Shown piece after piece: positions 36,589 through 45,627 of a stretch of DNA of 64,000 nucleotides (its first letter is position 1; the number at the start of each line of letters is the position of its first letter). The position numbers and the translations under genes were made by a program. This stretch comes from Synechococcus sp. A15-62. Lineage in GTDB: Bacteria; Cyanobacteriota; Cyanobacteriia; PCC-6307; Cyanobiaceae. Below the pieces are notes generated by a model. It was not told the origin of the DNA and ran no database searches. It saw only the letters and a list, made by a program, of their open reading frames with translations. The DNA lies in assembly GCF_014280075.1 (NCBI RefSeq), contig NZ_CP047950.1, positions 2,108,001-2,172,000 on the forward strand. Reading direction: 5' to 3'.

Positions 36589-37476
36589 ATGACCCTCAGC
36601 AACGGCAACAACAACGGCATCACCGCCATCGGCGACGACGGCCTGGGCCAACAGCCCTGGTGGGTCGAGCAGTGGATGGAGCTGATCAACGGCTACCGCT
36701 TCAAGAAACGGCTGGAGCGGGCCTGGGGCTACGCCCGCGAAGGCCATGTGACCTCGATCCGCTTCGAAGGCCGCCGCGTGCATGCCCGCGTCCAGGGCAC
36801 CGATGAAGCGCCCTACAAGGTGAAGCTGTGGCTGGACGTGCTCAACGATGAGGACTGGGGCTATGTGCTGGAAGCGCTGACCCAGAAAGCCCGCTGGTCG
36901 GCCCAGCTGCTAGCCGGGATCATGCCCTCCGACATCGAACGGGCCTTCGCCGCCAGCGGCAAGCGCCTGTTCCCGTTCAAGTTGCAGGAGGTGCGCAGCG
37001 AGTGCAGCTGCCCGGACAAGGCCAACCCCTGCAAACACATCAGCGCGGTGTATTTCCTGATGGGGGATCGCTTCAGTGAAGACCCCTTCGTGCTGTTCCA
37101 ACTGCGGGGACGCAACCGGGCCCGGCTGCTGGAAGATCTGGCGGAACACCGTCGCAAGGCCCTGGCCGAGCGGGCGGCGGCGGCCAAGGAAGAGAACAAA
37201 GTCAGCAGATCTGAAGAGGCAACACCACTGCCGCCCCATGCGGCGGTGCAGGACCCGGCCCTGTGGTGGCGCTACAACCGCAGCCTCGATGGCGACCTGG
37301 TGGTGATCACCCCAGCCATGGAGGGCGACACGGGCCTCGATGCCGCCGGAGAGCTGCCGCTGGCGGAGGACCCCCGCTTCGCCGATGCGCGCAGCACCTT
37401 CCTCAGCAATCTCAAGGCCCACGGCCAGGCCAGTGCCCAGAAGGCGATGCTGCAGGCCATGGCAGCCGGCGGCTGA
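36589..37476 (+). CDS. SWIM zinc-finger domain protein
   Basis: The protein has 295 residues from ATG 36589, two bases after the SNF2 stop. The zinc-finger CSCPDKANPCKHISAVYF shows the CxCxnCxH pattern (about 140-160). An N-terminal region (GYRFKKRLERAWGYAREGHV) is shared with SWIM partners of SNF2 proteins. The Arg/Lys-rich mid-region is likely basic and DNA- or protein-binding. Function is probably as accessory to the SNF2 ATPase encoded upstream; this is inference from context. Confidence 0.92.
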   Translation: MTLSNGNNNGITAIGDDGLGQQPWWVEQWMELINGYRFKKRLERAWGYAREGHVTSIRFEGRRVHARVQGTDEAPYKVKLWLDVLNDEDWGYVLEALTQKARWSAQLLAGIMPSDIERAFAASGKRLFPFKLQEVRSECSCPDKANPCKHISAVYFLMGDRFSEDPFVLFQLRGRNRARLLEDLAEHRRKALAERAAAAKEENKVSRSEEATPLPPHAAVQDPALWWRYNRSLDGDLVVITPAMEGDTGLDAAGELPLAEDPRFADARSTFLSNLKAHGQASAQKAMLQAMAAGG

Positions 37477-37489
37477 CGCGGAGGGGGCC

Positions 37490-37969
37490 ATGGCCAGCGA
37501 AGCCGCCTGGCTCACCACCGACAAACAAGAACTTACCGGAGTGCTGCTGGAATCGCATCAACGGGCCTTCAGCAGGCCGCTGATCGCCACCCACCAACCG
37601 GGTCACTCAAAGCGGCTGATCTGCCAGAACCTTTTCGCCTGCGGCTTTCCGGTGCTGGCCCATGGCACGGAGCAGGATCCCGAGCTCAGTTACGCCAACG
37701 CTGCGGCCCTGCAGCTGTGGGAAACCCGCTGGGATGAGCTGATCGGCATGCCCTCACGGCTCACCGCACCGGAGACCGAACGGGCGGAACGCAGCAGCGC
37801 CCTGGGCCAGGCCAAACGCCTCGATGCAGTGCAGAACTATCGCGGCATTCGCATCAGCCGCAAAGGACGGCGATTCATGATCAACAAGGCCCGGATCTGG
37901 ACCCTCTGGGATGCAGAAGAACAGGTCTGCGGCCAGGCGGCCTGCTTCAGCGACTGGTGGTGGCTTTAA
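37490..37969 (+). CDS. MEKHLA-domain protein
   Basis: The protein has 159 residues from ATG 37490, preceded by GGAGGGGG. The MEKHLA domain is shown by CGFPVLAHGTEQDPELSYAN and LQLWETRWDELIGMPSRLTA, a PAS-like fold found in cyanobacterial and plant proteins. The C-terminus ends FSDWWWL. The ligand is unknown. It is the last gene of the SNF2-SWIM run, 13 bp after the SWIM gene. Confidence 0.88.
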   Translation: MASEAAWLTTDKQELTGVLLESHQRAFSRPLIATHQPGHSKRLICQNLFACGFPVLAHGTEQDPELSYANAAALQLWETRWDELIGMPSRLTAPETERAERSSALGQAKRLDAVQNYRGIRISRKGRRFMINKARIWTLWDAEEQVCGQAACFSDWWWL

Positions 37970-38040
37970 GGAGATTCGGTTTCAACACCATCCCTGTGGT
38001 GCCAGCCGAACCTGGTGGTAGAGACCGAATCCAAACGGAC

Positions 38041-38065
38041 GGTTCTCATCCTTCTGGTTCTCATC
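38041..38065 (+). repeat. Direct repeat upstream of hsp20
   Basis: GGTTCTCATCC occurs twice, at 38041 and 38055, with a 14-bp period, about 70-95 bp before the hsp20 start. It could bind a regulator. It is not a CIRCE element. Confidence 0.4.
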
Positions 38066-38135
38066 CAACCGGCGCAGATTGTGATGGCGGGCGATCAACC
38101 CAGTCCGCAGATGTTCATTCTTCGGAGCCATCATC

Positions 38136-38528
38136 ATGCTGACCCTTCGCCAATCCCCCTTCGATCTGTTCGAGCGACTCGAGCAGCAATTGGCCACCGC
38201 TGAGCGCGTTCCCAACGCCGAAATCCGCGAGACCGAAACCGGCTACACCGTGCGGCTGGAACTGCCCGGGGTGGACCGCGACTCGATCGACGTCAAGGCC
38301 ACCGATCGCAACCTGGTGATCAGCGCCGAACGCCCAGCAACAGAAAGCGATGACACCAACGCACTCCTGCTGAGCGAATTCCGCAGCGGCACCTGGAGCC
38401 GCAGCTTCCGTTTCCCCCACAGCCTCGATCGCGACCAGCTCAAGGCCAGCTATCGGGACGGCGTTCTTGAAATCAACGCCGGCAAAGCTGTGGAGCACAC
38501 CAGTGTTTCCGTGAAAATCGACAGCTGA
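38136..38528 (+). CDS. Hsp20/alpha-crystallin small heat-shock protein
   Basis: The protein has 130 residues. The N-terminal arm MLTLRQSPFDLFERLEQQLA precedes the alpha-crystallin domain (about 27-118), with TGYTVRLELPGVDRDSIDVK and the conserved SFRFPHSLD and YRDGVLEINAGK. The C-terminal tail VSVKIDS has the V-x-V/I oligomerisation-type motif. It is an ATP-independent holdase. A direct repeat lies upstream and a clear terminator downstream, so it is a single-gene transcript. Confidence 0.95.
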   Translation: MLTLRQSPFDLFERLEQQLATAERVPNAEIRETETGYTVRLELPGVDRDSIDVKATDRNLVISAERPATESDDTNALLLSEFRSGTWSRSFRFPHSLDRDQLKASYRDGVLEINAGKAVEHTSVSVKIDS

Positions 38529-38583
38529 TCAGCCTTCAGTTGAACAAGCCCAACACAACAAGAAGAGAAGAACGGAAGCCCAA

Positions 38584-38608
38584 TCCCTGCCCATGGCAGG
38601 GGTTTTTT
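38584..38608 (+). terminator. hsp20 terminator
   Basis: CCCTGCC and GGCAGGG pair across CAT and are followed by TTTTTT. The signal lies 56 bp after the hsp20 stop and just before the convergent transporter gene. Confidence 0.88.
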
Positions 38609-38629
38609 GTTGCAGCCGAGGGCTGGGAG

Positions 38630-40009
38630 TCAGCCGCCAAGGCCCAGAAAGAAGCGACCGATGAACAGCAGGCTGAAACCACTGAGAAACACCAGGCCAA
38701 ACCAGCAGAAGGCCTGGGTGAGCCGCCCGTAACGATGCTCCACCGGGACCAAGGAGCTGTTGATCGTATCCATCGCCATCCAGGCGAATAGAGGAGCGGT
38801 GAGGAAACTGCCGGTCATCGCCCCGAAGACGAAATCCTTCACACCGATCCCACCGGTCTTGGCCACCACCAGCGCCAGGACAGCGGCCAGGAAATGCACG
38901 ATCACCCAGATGTCGAAGCGACGCTGCATCGGCCCCGGGGCTGAATCACCCGTGTCGTGATGACGCAGCAGACCCTGAATCGCCGCAATGCTGCGGGGAT
39001 AGGCATCGAGGCAGGTGAGGGTGGTGCTGAACATGGCGGAAAAAGCCGCCGGGATGATCACCCAGGCCGCCCAACCACCCATGGCGGCGGTGTAGAGCTT
39101 GATCAGCTTCTGGGCGAAGGAGACGCCACTGCCGGCCAGCATTCCGTCACCACTGCCGTACATCGTGTAAGCGCCCAGGATCACAAAGAACATGGCCGTC
39201 ACGACGGTGACGCCATAGCCGAGGTTGAAATCAAATTCGGCCTCCTTCGGCGTTGCGGTGTGCTCGGTGTCACGTGCACGGGAGAACATCCACAACGACG
39301 GCCACACGCACATCTCCACCGGTCCGGGCATCCAGCCCATCAGGGGAATCAGGAAGGCCAGGTTGGCCCAAGTCCAGGGACTGGGATCGGTGCTGACCCA
39401 GCTCGCCGCCACATCCCCGACAGGGCCCCGGATCAGCAGCGATGCGGCTGCGATCCCCGTGAGCAGGGTGAGCAGCACCACCAACAGCTTGGAGAGACGG
39501 TCGAGTGCTCGGTAGTGCCCCAGCAGCAGCACCAGGCCACTCACCACCAGCACGGCGATGGACAGTCCATAGGTGTCCAGTCCCGCCAGCAAGGGAACGT
39601 TGGTGAGCAGCAGTCCCGCCACAAAACTCACCGCCGCGATGGTGAAGGTGCCCGTCACCAGGCTCACCACCAGATACAGCGGTAGGTAAAGGGGATTACG
39701 TTTCTGGAAACCCTCCAGCAGTGACAGTCCGGTGGCTGCTGTGAAGCGGGTGCCCACGCGCAGGAACGGGTACTTGATCAGGTTGGTGAGCAGGATCAGA
39801 CCCACCAGTGCAAAGCCGAATCGGGCTCCCGCCGTGGTGGACGACATCAAGTAGGATCCACCGATGCAGGCACCGGCCAAGAGGATTCCGGGTCCAATGC
39901 TGCGTCGCAGCGTCGATGACGCCATCACAAGGTTGCGGTTGATACCAGTCTCCGCCGCCTCGGCCCGCTGAATCTCCGTAAAGTCGACATCCGTCACGGT
40001 CGGTTTCAT
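38630..40009 (-). CDS. Nramp-clan divalent metal transporter
   Basis: The protein has 459 residues from ATG 40009 (MKPTVTDVDFTEIQRAEAAE) and about 11 transmembrane helices. The first helix region reads GPGILLAGACIGGSYLMSST in place of the canonical DPGN-containing Nramp sequence, and helix 6 has GWMPGPVEMCVW in place of MPH. It therefore belongs to a divergent Nramp-related group whose metal cannot be assigned here. Its ATG overlaps the flv3 ATG on the other strand within the tetramer CATG. An internal ATG (39925, MASSTLRRSIGPG) is an alternative start that would free promoter space. Confidence 0.88.
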   Translation of the reverse strand: MKPTVTDVDFTEIQRAEAAETGINRNLVMASSTLRRSIGPGILLAGACIGGSYLMSSTTAGARFGFALVGLILLTNLIKYPFLRVGTRFTAATGLSLLEGFQKRNPLYLPLYLVVSLVTGTFTIAAVSFVAGLLLTNVPLLAGLDTYGLSIAVLVVSGLVLLLGHYRALDRLSKLLVVLLTLLTGIAAASLLIRGPVGDVAASWVSTDPSPWTWANLAFLIPLMGWMPGPVEMCVWPSLWMFSRARDTEHTATPKEAEFDFNLGYGVTVVTAMFFVILGAYTMYGSGDGMLAGSGVSFAQKLIKLYTAAMGGWAAWVIIPAAFSAMFSTTLTCLDAYPRSIAAIQGLLRHHDTGDSAPGPMQRRFDIWVIVHFLAAVLALVVAKTGGIGVKDFVFGAMTGSFLTAPLFAWMAMDTINSSLVPVEHRYGRLTQAFCWFGLVFLSGFSLLFIGRFFLGLGG

Positions 40010-41756
40010 GGTCGTTGCTCCCGCTGCTCCGAAGCTGTCGCTGCAGTGCGAGGCCATCGCCGCCGACACCACCACGATTCGCTCCCTCGACTGGGACCGC
40101 AGCCGCTTCGACATCGAATTCGGCCTGCGCAACGGCACCACCTACAACGCCTTCCTGGTTCGGGGAGAACGCACCGCCCTGATCGACACCAGCCACGCCA
40201 AGTTCCGCGACACCTGGATCCCCCTGCTCAAGGAGCAGATCGATCCAACCGCGATCGATGTGTTGATCGTGAGCCACACCGAACCCGACCACTCCGGCTT
40301 GATCGGTGACCTGATCGATCTCAATCCCGAGATCGAAATCGTGGGCTCGAAGGTGGCGCTGCAGTTCCTCAAGGACCAGGTGCACCGACCGTTCAAATCC
40401 CGTGCGGTGAAGTCCGGCGAGGAGTTGGATCTCGGCACCAATCCCGAGAGCGGCATCCAGCACCGCTTCGAATTCCTCAGTGCTCCAAACCTGCACTGGC
40501 CGGACACGATCTTTTCCTTCGATCACGGCACGGGGATCCTCTACACCTGCGATGCCTTCGGCCTGCACTACTGCTCTGACGACGTCTTCGACGCCGACCC
40601 CGGTGCCATCGCCCCTGATTTCCGCTTCTATTACGACTGTCTGATGGGCCCCAATGCCCGCAGCGTGCTGCAGGCCCTGAAGCGCATGGATGGCCTGCCG
40701 AAGATCAACACCATCGCGGTGGGACACGGGCCGCTGTTGCGGCATCACCTCAGCCACTGGATCAGCGACTACCGCGAGTGGAGCGGCCAGCGCAGCAAGG
40801 GCGAAAGCTATGCCGCTGTTTGCTATCTGAGCCAGTACGGCTTCTCCGATCGGATCAGCCAGGCCATTGCCCATGGCATCGGCAAGGCGGATGCCCAGGT
40901 GCAGCTGGTGGACCTGCGGGCCACCGACCCCCAGGAACTCACCGCCCTGATCGGCGATGCCAAAGCTGTTGTGGTGCCGACCTGGCCCGCGGAACCTGAG
41001 CCAGATCTGCAGACCTCCATCGGAACCCTGCTGGCGGCCCTGCATCCCAAGCAGCTGGTGGGGGTGTACGACGCCTTCGGTGGCAATGACGAACCGATCG
41101 ACGCCGTCGCCGACCAACTGCGCAGCCAGGGACAGAAGCAAGCCTTCAGCCCGCTGCGCATCAAACAGCTGCCCCAGGGCAGCGATTACCAACGCTGTGA
41201 GGAGTCCGGCACCGACCTCGGCCAGCTCCTGACCAAGGAAAAGACGATCGCAGCAATGAAGAGCCTCGATGGCGACCTCGACAAAGCCCTGGGTCGCATC
41301 AGCGGAGGCCTCTACGTGGTGACCGCCAGCCAGGGGGAGGGCGAGTCGCAACGCCGCAGCGCCATGGTGGCCAGCTGGGTGAGCCAAGCCAGCTTCACCC
41401 CCCCGGGCCTCACCATTGCCGTCGCCAAAGATCGCGCGATCGAAACCTTGATGCAGGTGGGTGACCGCTTCGTGCTGAACGTTCTACGGCAAGACAACCA
41501 TCAGCAACTGATGCGCCATTTCCTCAAGCGGTTCCCCCCCGGTGCCGATCGTTTTGCTGGTGTGAACGTGCTGGAGGGAACCGCCGATGGCGGCCCGGTT
41601 CTTGCTGATGCGTTGGCATTTCTGGGCTGCCGGGTGGAGCAACGGATGGAGGGCTCCGACCACTGGATCATCTATGCCGTGGTGGAGCAGGGCAACGTGG
41701 CCGATGCCGAGGCCAGCACTGCGGTGCATCACCGCAAAGTGGGCAACCACTACTGA
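40008..41756 (+). CDS. flv3: Flavodiiron protein, Flv3-type
   Basis: The protein has 582 residues. The metallo-beta-lactamase-like diiron domain (1-250) keeps the ligand motif VSHTEPDHSGL (HxExDH). A flavodoxin-like domain follows (about 265-410, YAAVCYLSQYGFSDRISQAI), then a C-terminal flavin-reductase domain (about 430-582, SAMVASWVSQASFTPPGLTI). The three-domain cyanobacterial form reduces O2 to water with photosynthetic electrons. Retained ligands point to Flv3 in an Flv1/Flv3 pair (assignment by motif). It shares its start region with the divergent transporter. Confidence 0.93.
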   Translation: MVVAPAAPKLSLQCEAIAADTTTIRSLDWDRSRFDIEFGLRNGTTYNAFLVRGERTALIDTSHAKFRDTWIPLLKEQIDPTAIDVLIVSHTEPDHSGLIGDLIDLNPEIEIVGSKVALQFLKDQVHRPFKSRAVKSGEELDLGTNPESGIQHRFEFLSAPNLHWPDTIFSFDHGTGILYTCDAFGLHYCSDDVFDADPGAIAPDFRFYYDCLMGPNARSVLQALKRMDGLPKINTIAVGHGPLLRHHLSHWISDYREWSGQRSKGESYAAVCYLSQYGFSDRISQAIAHGIGKADAQVQLVDLRATDPQELTALIGDAKAVVVPTWPAEPEPDLQTSIGTLLAALHPKQLVGVYDAFGGNDEPIDAVADQLRSQGQKQAFSPLRIKQLPQGSDYQRCEESGTDLGQLLTKEKTIAAMKSLDGDLDKALGRISGGLYVVTASQGEGESQRRSAMVASWVSQASFTPPGLTIAVAKDRAIETLMQVGDRFVLNVLRQDNHQQLMRHFLKRFPPGADRFAGVNVLEGTADGGPVLADALAFLGCRVEQRMEGSDHWIIYAVVEQGNVADAEASTAVHHRKVGNHY

Positions 41757-42889
41757 GCCTGCAGCTGATCCAGTGCATCCAGCAGGTTGCTCAGCATGGC
41801 GCGCACATGCTGACTCCTCCGCCATTCACGGCGGTTGAGCCACGGATCTGAGCAGCGCCGCCACCAACTCTGATCCGCTGGCTGGCAGTGGCCAACCCTT
41901 CGGTGATGGGGCGCGAGAAACACCGCTGCCGCCAAAAGATTGGTGCCGAATCCCAGCACATGCCAAGGTTCACTCCCTGCATCAGACCATCCACGCAACA
42001 ACCGCACCTCCAGAGGTTCATTGGCGGGGAGCAGCTCCCAGGATCTGCCAGGCCGCAGCGAAGCCAACAGCCGTTCGATCAAGGCGTGGTGTGTTTCGTT
42101 CTTGGGGTGGGCTTGCACCCGCATTGGCACATCAGCGGGCAACGGTCGTAATGCAGCACAGACGGCGCGCCTGAAATAGGCCCGGTTCTCGATCCCTGGC
42201 GTCCAGCGCCAGCCAAACGATCGACCCAAAAGCCGCAAGCGGACGCGCCATTTGGGCACTCTCAAATAGGGCAGGCAGAGCAGCACACCCTTGGACTGCT
42301 GCCCACGGATCGCTTCGCTGTCGACAAACGCCTTCTGAAAACTGGCGCAGATGTTGAGCATCTCCTGGAGCCGCAACGGCTCCACCGGACGACCCAACGG
42401 CACCAGCGGATCCAAACGGACCAAAGCCATCGCTTGTGAACGACGCACCAACCCGAGCGACTGGATCCGGGTTTGCTGGGCCTTCTCTGAATACAAGCGT
42501 GTTTCAACCCCAATCGATTCCCCCAGCTCCACCACCTCTGACGCCTGATAGGTGCGCAGCATCTGCTGACCTTCGCGATCGTCCAGACGCGGCAGCACCA
42601 ACAGACTGCACTTCAATTGATCAGGCCCGATCAACACGTTGTCCCCAGCTCTAAGACAGAGCTCTCCAAACTGGTCGGGTGGGATCTGAATGAACCGGCA
42701 GTGATGCCCATCCTGGGCCGCAAGACCCTGCAGCAAGGGCTGGAAGGCCTTGGCCGAATGACTGAGGTCGTCGCGATAGAGCGAGACGACCTCCAGTCGG
42801 GTGCCCCGGAGACCTCTCCAGCGCAGATAGGCCAGAGCCGAAAGGGTGGTGATCAGCTGGGAGGAGAGAACAACAACGCGCTGCGCCAC
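41750..42889 (-). CDS. Hypothetical protein, possibly glycosyl/sialyltransferase-like
   Basis: The protein has 379 residues from GTG 42889 (VAQRVVVLSSQLITTLSALA). The frame is open to 42961, but that would overlap flv1. The beginning looks like the first strand of a Rossmann-type GT fold. MRVQAHPKNETHHALIERL resembles the HP motif of bacterial sialyl/polysialyltransferase families, and LGFGTNLLAAAVFLAPH follows at the expected distance. The assignment is weak. It lies antisense between flv3 and flv1, overlapping the flv3 end by 7 bp, an unusual interruption of the flv pair. Confidence 0.7.
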   Translation of the reverse strand: MAQRVVVLSSQLITTLSALAYLRWRGLRGTRLEVVSLYRDDLSHSAKAFQPLLQGLAAQDGHHCRFIQIPPDQFGELCLRAGDNVLIGPDQLKCSLLVLPRLDDREGQQMLRTYQASEVVELGESIGVETRLYSEKAQQTRIQSLGLVRRSQAMALVRLDPLVPLGRPVEPLRLQEMLNICASFQKAFVDSEAIRGQQSKGVLLCLPYLRVPKWRVRLRLLGRSFGWRWTPGIENRAYFRRAVCAALRPLPADVPMRVQAHPKNETHHALIERLLASLRPGRSWELLPANEPLEVRLLRGWSDAGSEPWHVLGFGTNLLAAAVFLAPHHRRVGHCQPADQSWWRRCSDPWLNRREWRRSQHVRAMLSNLLDALDQLQAQ

Positions 42890-42939
42890 CGGCCTGCTGC
42901 TCCCATCAACAACACGCCTACATTCAACTGGCTTCGAAG

Positions 42940-44742
42940 ATGAGCGTGACCAGCACCGCAACCACGCGTCGCACGATCCAGCTGCCGATCGACGATGGGG
43001 TCATTGGTCTGCGCGGTCTGAGCCCCCAGCGGCACCGCTTCGAACTGGAATACGCCCTGGAGCGGGGCAGCACCGCCAACAGTGTGTTGTTTGAGGCCGG
43101 TGATGGCGCCCCGGCCGTGCTGGTCCACCCTCCAGGCATGGCCTACAGCGCGGCCTTTCTGCCGGTGCTTGCCGACGCCCTGCCCAGCAGCGACGCGCCG
43201 CTGCTGGTGGTGGTGGGCCACGTCAACCCCAACCGCGTTGCCCTGCTGAGGGAACTGGCGGAGACCTATGCCGGTCTGGAACTGATCGTCTCCAACCCGG
43301 GCGCCAAGTTGATCGAGGAGCTTTGGAGCCAACGCAAGCCGGCCCCTCCCGGTGAGACGAGCGAGCAACCACCACTGCCAGACCTGCCCCCGCTGCGGGT
43401 CATCCGCCACGAGCAACCACTTCCCCTCAGCCATCAGCGCAGCTTGATGCTGCTGCCAGCCCCAACCCCCCGCTGGCCGGGCGGGTTGCTGGCGTTCGAG
43501 GAAAGCCTGGGCCTGCTGATGAGCGACAAGTTCTTCAGTGCCCACCTCTGCACAGACAGCTGGGCCGAACGCAACCGCAGCAGCACAGAAGAAGAGCGCC
43601 GTCACTTCTATGACTGCCTGATGGCCCCCATGGCCCGTCAGGTGGATGCCCTGGTGGAACGGCTCGAAGAGCTCGACATCCGCACCATCGCACCGGGCCA
43701 TGGCCCAGCGATTGAAGCCAGTTGGCGCAGCCTCCTGAATGACTACCGCCGCTGGGGCGAAGGCCAGCAGACCGCCAGCCTGACGGTGGCCCTGCTGTTT
43801 GCCAGCGCCTACGGCAACACCGCAGCCATTGCTGATGCCCTGGCCCGCGGGGTCAGCCGCACCGGCATCCGGGTGAGCAGCTTGAACTGCGAATTCACCC
43901 CCGCCGATGAACTGGTGAGCACGATCCAGCAGGCCGATGCCGTGTTGATCGGCTCACCAACCCTGGGGGGCCATGCCCCTACACCGATCGTCTCGGCCCT
44001 GGGAACCCTCTTGGCGGAAGGGGATCGCAGCAAACCCGTGGGAGTGTTCGGCAGCTTCGGCTGGAGCGGCGAGGCGGTGGATCTGCTGGAAACGAAGCTG
44101 CGGGATGGCGGCTTCAGCTTTGGCTTCGAGCCGATCCGGGTGAAGTTCAGTCCGGATGCTGCCCGGGCGAAGGAGCTAGAGGAAACCGGCACCCGTTTCG
44201 CCCGCCAGCTGCTGCAGAGTCAGAAACGGGCGCAACGGCGCAGTGCGGGGGGCTTGAGCGAAAGCCGCAGCGATCCAGCGGTGCTGGCGTTGGGCCGTGT
44301 GATCGGCTCCCTCTGCGTGCTCACCACCCGCAAAGCCGATCTGAGCGGCGCCATGGTGGCCAGCTGGGTGAGTCAGGCCAGCTTCAATCCCCCCGGCATC
44401 ACCGTGGCCGTGGCCAAGGACCGTGCCGTGGAAGCGCTGCTGCACAAGGGCGATCGCTTCGCCTTGAACGTGCTGGCCGAAGGGCGCGAAACCGCCCTGA
44501 TGAAGCAGTTCCTGCAACCGTTCGAACCCGGTGCCGATCGCTTTGCAGGCCTTGAGCTGGACACCAGCCCCGCCGAGCAGCCGTTGCTGCCGGATGCCCT
44601 GGCCTGGCTAGACGGCAAGGTAAGCCAGCGAATGGAATGCGGCGACCACTGGCTGATCTACGCCGAAGTGGATCACGGCGGGGTAATGGATGCTGAGGGC
44701 AGCACCGCGGTGCACCAACGCCGCAGCGGCGCCAACTACTGA
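42940..44742 (+). CDS. flv1: Flavodiiron protein, Flv1-type
   Basis: The protein has 600 residues with the same three domains as the gene at 40008. The diiron motif is degenerate: VVGHVNPNRVALL where HxExDH is expected, as is known for Flv1 partners that lack canonical ligands. The flavodoxin domain starts near 275 (ALLFASAYGNTAAIADALA), and the flavin-reductase domain (GAMVASWVSQASFNPPGITV) is near 470-600. It is expected to act as a hetero-oligomer with Flv3 in light-driven O2 reduction. It ends 96 bp before the rubrerythrin gene. Confidence 0.93.
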   Translation: MSVTSTATTRRTIQLPIDDGVIGLRGLSPQRHRFELEYALERGSTANSVLFEAGDGAPAVLVHPPGMAYSAAFLPVLADALPSSDAPLLVVVGHVNPNRVALLRELAETYAGLELIVSNPGAKLIEELWSQRKPAPPGETSEQPPLPDLPPLRVIRHEQPLPLSHQRSLMLLPAPTPRWPGGLLAFEESLGLLMSDKFFSAHLCTDSWAERNRSSTEEERRHFYDCLMAPMARQVDALVERLEELDIRTIAPGHGPAIEASWRSLLNDYRRWGEGQQTASLTVALLFASAYGNTAAIADALARGVSRTGIRVSSLNCEFTPADELVSTIQQADAVLIGSPTLGGHAPTPIVSALGTLLAEGDRSKPVGVFGSFGWSGEAVDLLETKLRDGGFSFGFEPIRVKFSPDAARAKELEETGTRFARQLLQSQKRAQRRSAGGLSESRSDPAVLALGRVIGSLCVLTTRKADLSGAMVASWVSQASFNPPGITVAVAKDRAVEALLHKGDRFALNVLAEGRETALMKQFLQPFEPGADRFAGLELDTSPAEQPLLPDALAWLDGKVSQRMECGDHWLIYAEVDHGGVMDAEGSTAVHQRRSGANY

Positions 44743-44776
44743 GCTGGCAGCCCGATCCGGCAACCCGAACCACTCT

Positions 44777-44801
44777 CTAACTCATAGCGACTATGAGTTA
44801 G
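44777..44801. promoter_or_regulatory. Perfect palindromic operator candidate before rubrerythrin
   Basis: CTAACTCATAG is followed by CGA and then its exact reverse complement, an 11-bp perfect dyad ending 37 bp before the GTG of rubrerythrin. There is no T-run, so it is not a terminator. It is more likely the site of a dimeric redox- or metal-responsive repressor; the regulator is unknown. Confidence 0.65.
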
Positions 44802-44838
44802 CCATAAGCTGGCGACGTAACCACTGCCTCGCAAGACC

Positions 44839-45552
44839 GTGGACCTCTCCAAGCCCTCCACCCACGCCAACCTCGAAGCCGCCTTTGGCGGCGAGAGCAT
44901 GGCCAACCGCAAATACCTGTTCTTCTCAGAGGTGGCTAAACAACTGGGCCACAAAGACCTAGCCAAACTGTTTCGGGACACCGCAGCGCAGGAAACAGAA
45001 CACGCCTTTGCCCACTTCCGCCTGCTGCACCCTGAGTTGGTGGTGAGCGATCCCGAGCAGCTCAGCAACGATGAAAAGCAGGCCATCCTGAGCCGCTGCC
45101 TGGAGCTGGCGATTGAAGGCGAAACCTACGAGTACACAACGATGTATCCGGAGTTCACCGCCCAGGCCCGGCAGGACCGGGACAGCGGAGCCGAAGCGGA
45201 ATTCGCCGAGCAAAGCAGCGAATCCAAAGAACATGCCGGCCAATTCCGCACCGCCGCCAAGAACTTCGGCCTGCTGACCCCAATCGAACAGCATCACGCC
45301 GAAACCTATGGCGTTGCCCTCGAGGCCCTGCAAGGCAAGGGCACCGCAGGCCAAGCCGATCAACCGATCCCGGGCAAGTGGATCTGCAAGGTGTGCTCAG
45401 TGATCTACGACCCCGCTGAGGGGGATCCGGATTCCGGCATCGCCGCAGGCACCCCCTTCGAGGCAATTCCCGACGATTGGCAGTGCCCGATCTGCGGCGC
45501 CCGCAAAGCCAGCTTCGTCCCCTACCGCGAAGCCGAGTTGAAAGCGGCCTGA
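44839..45552 (+). CDS. Rubrerythrin
   Basis: The protein has 237 residues with a GTG start. An N-terminal ferritin-like diiron domain (about 5-165) shows [25 protein letters not shown] and [14 protein letters not shown]-terminal rubredoxin domain (about 178-237) has [19 protein letters not shown] and CPICGARK. Rubrerythrin reduces hydrogen peroxide in the cytosol. The perfect palindrome upstream suggests specific regulation. It follows flv1 and precedes a flavin reductase, forming an oxidative-stress block. Confidence 0.95.
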   Translation: MDLSKPSTHANLEAAFGGESMANRKYLFFSEVAKQLGHKDLAKLFRDTAAQETEHAFAHFRLLHPELVVSDPEQLSNDEKQAILSRCLELAIEGETYEYTTMYPEFTAQARQDRDSGAEAEFAEQSSESKEHAGQFRTAAKNFGLLTPIEQHHAETYGVALEALQGKGTAGQADQPIPGKWICKVCSVIYDPAEGDPDSGIAAGTPFEAIPDDWQCPICGARKASFVPYREAELKAA

Positions 45553-45627
45553 CGCCCCGGCAGTTGAAGGGTCTCGTTGTGAAAACAGACGAGACCTTGC
45601 ACGATTCCCTCAAGAGCCATCGTCTCC

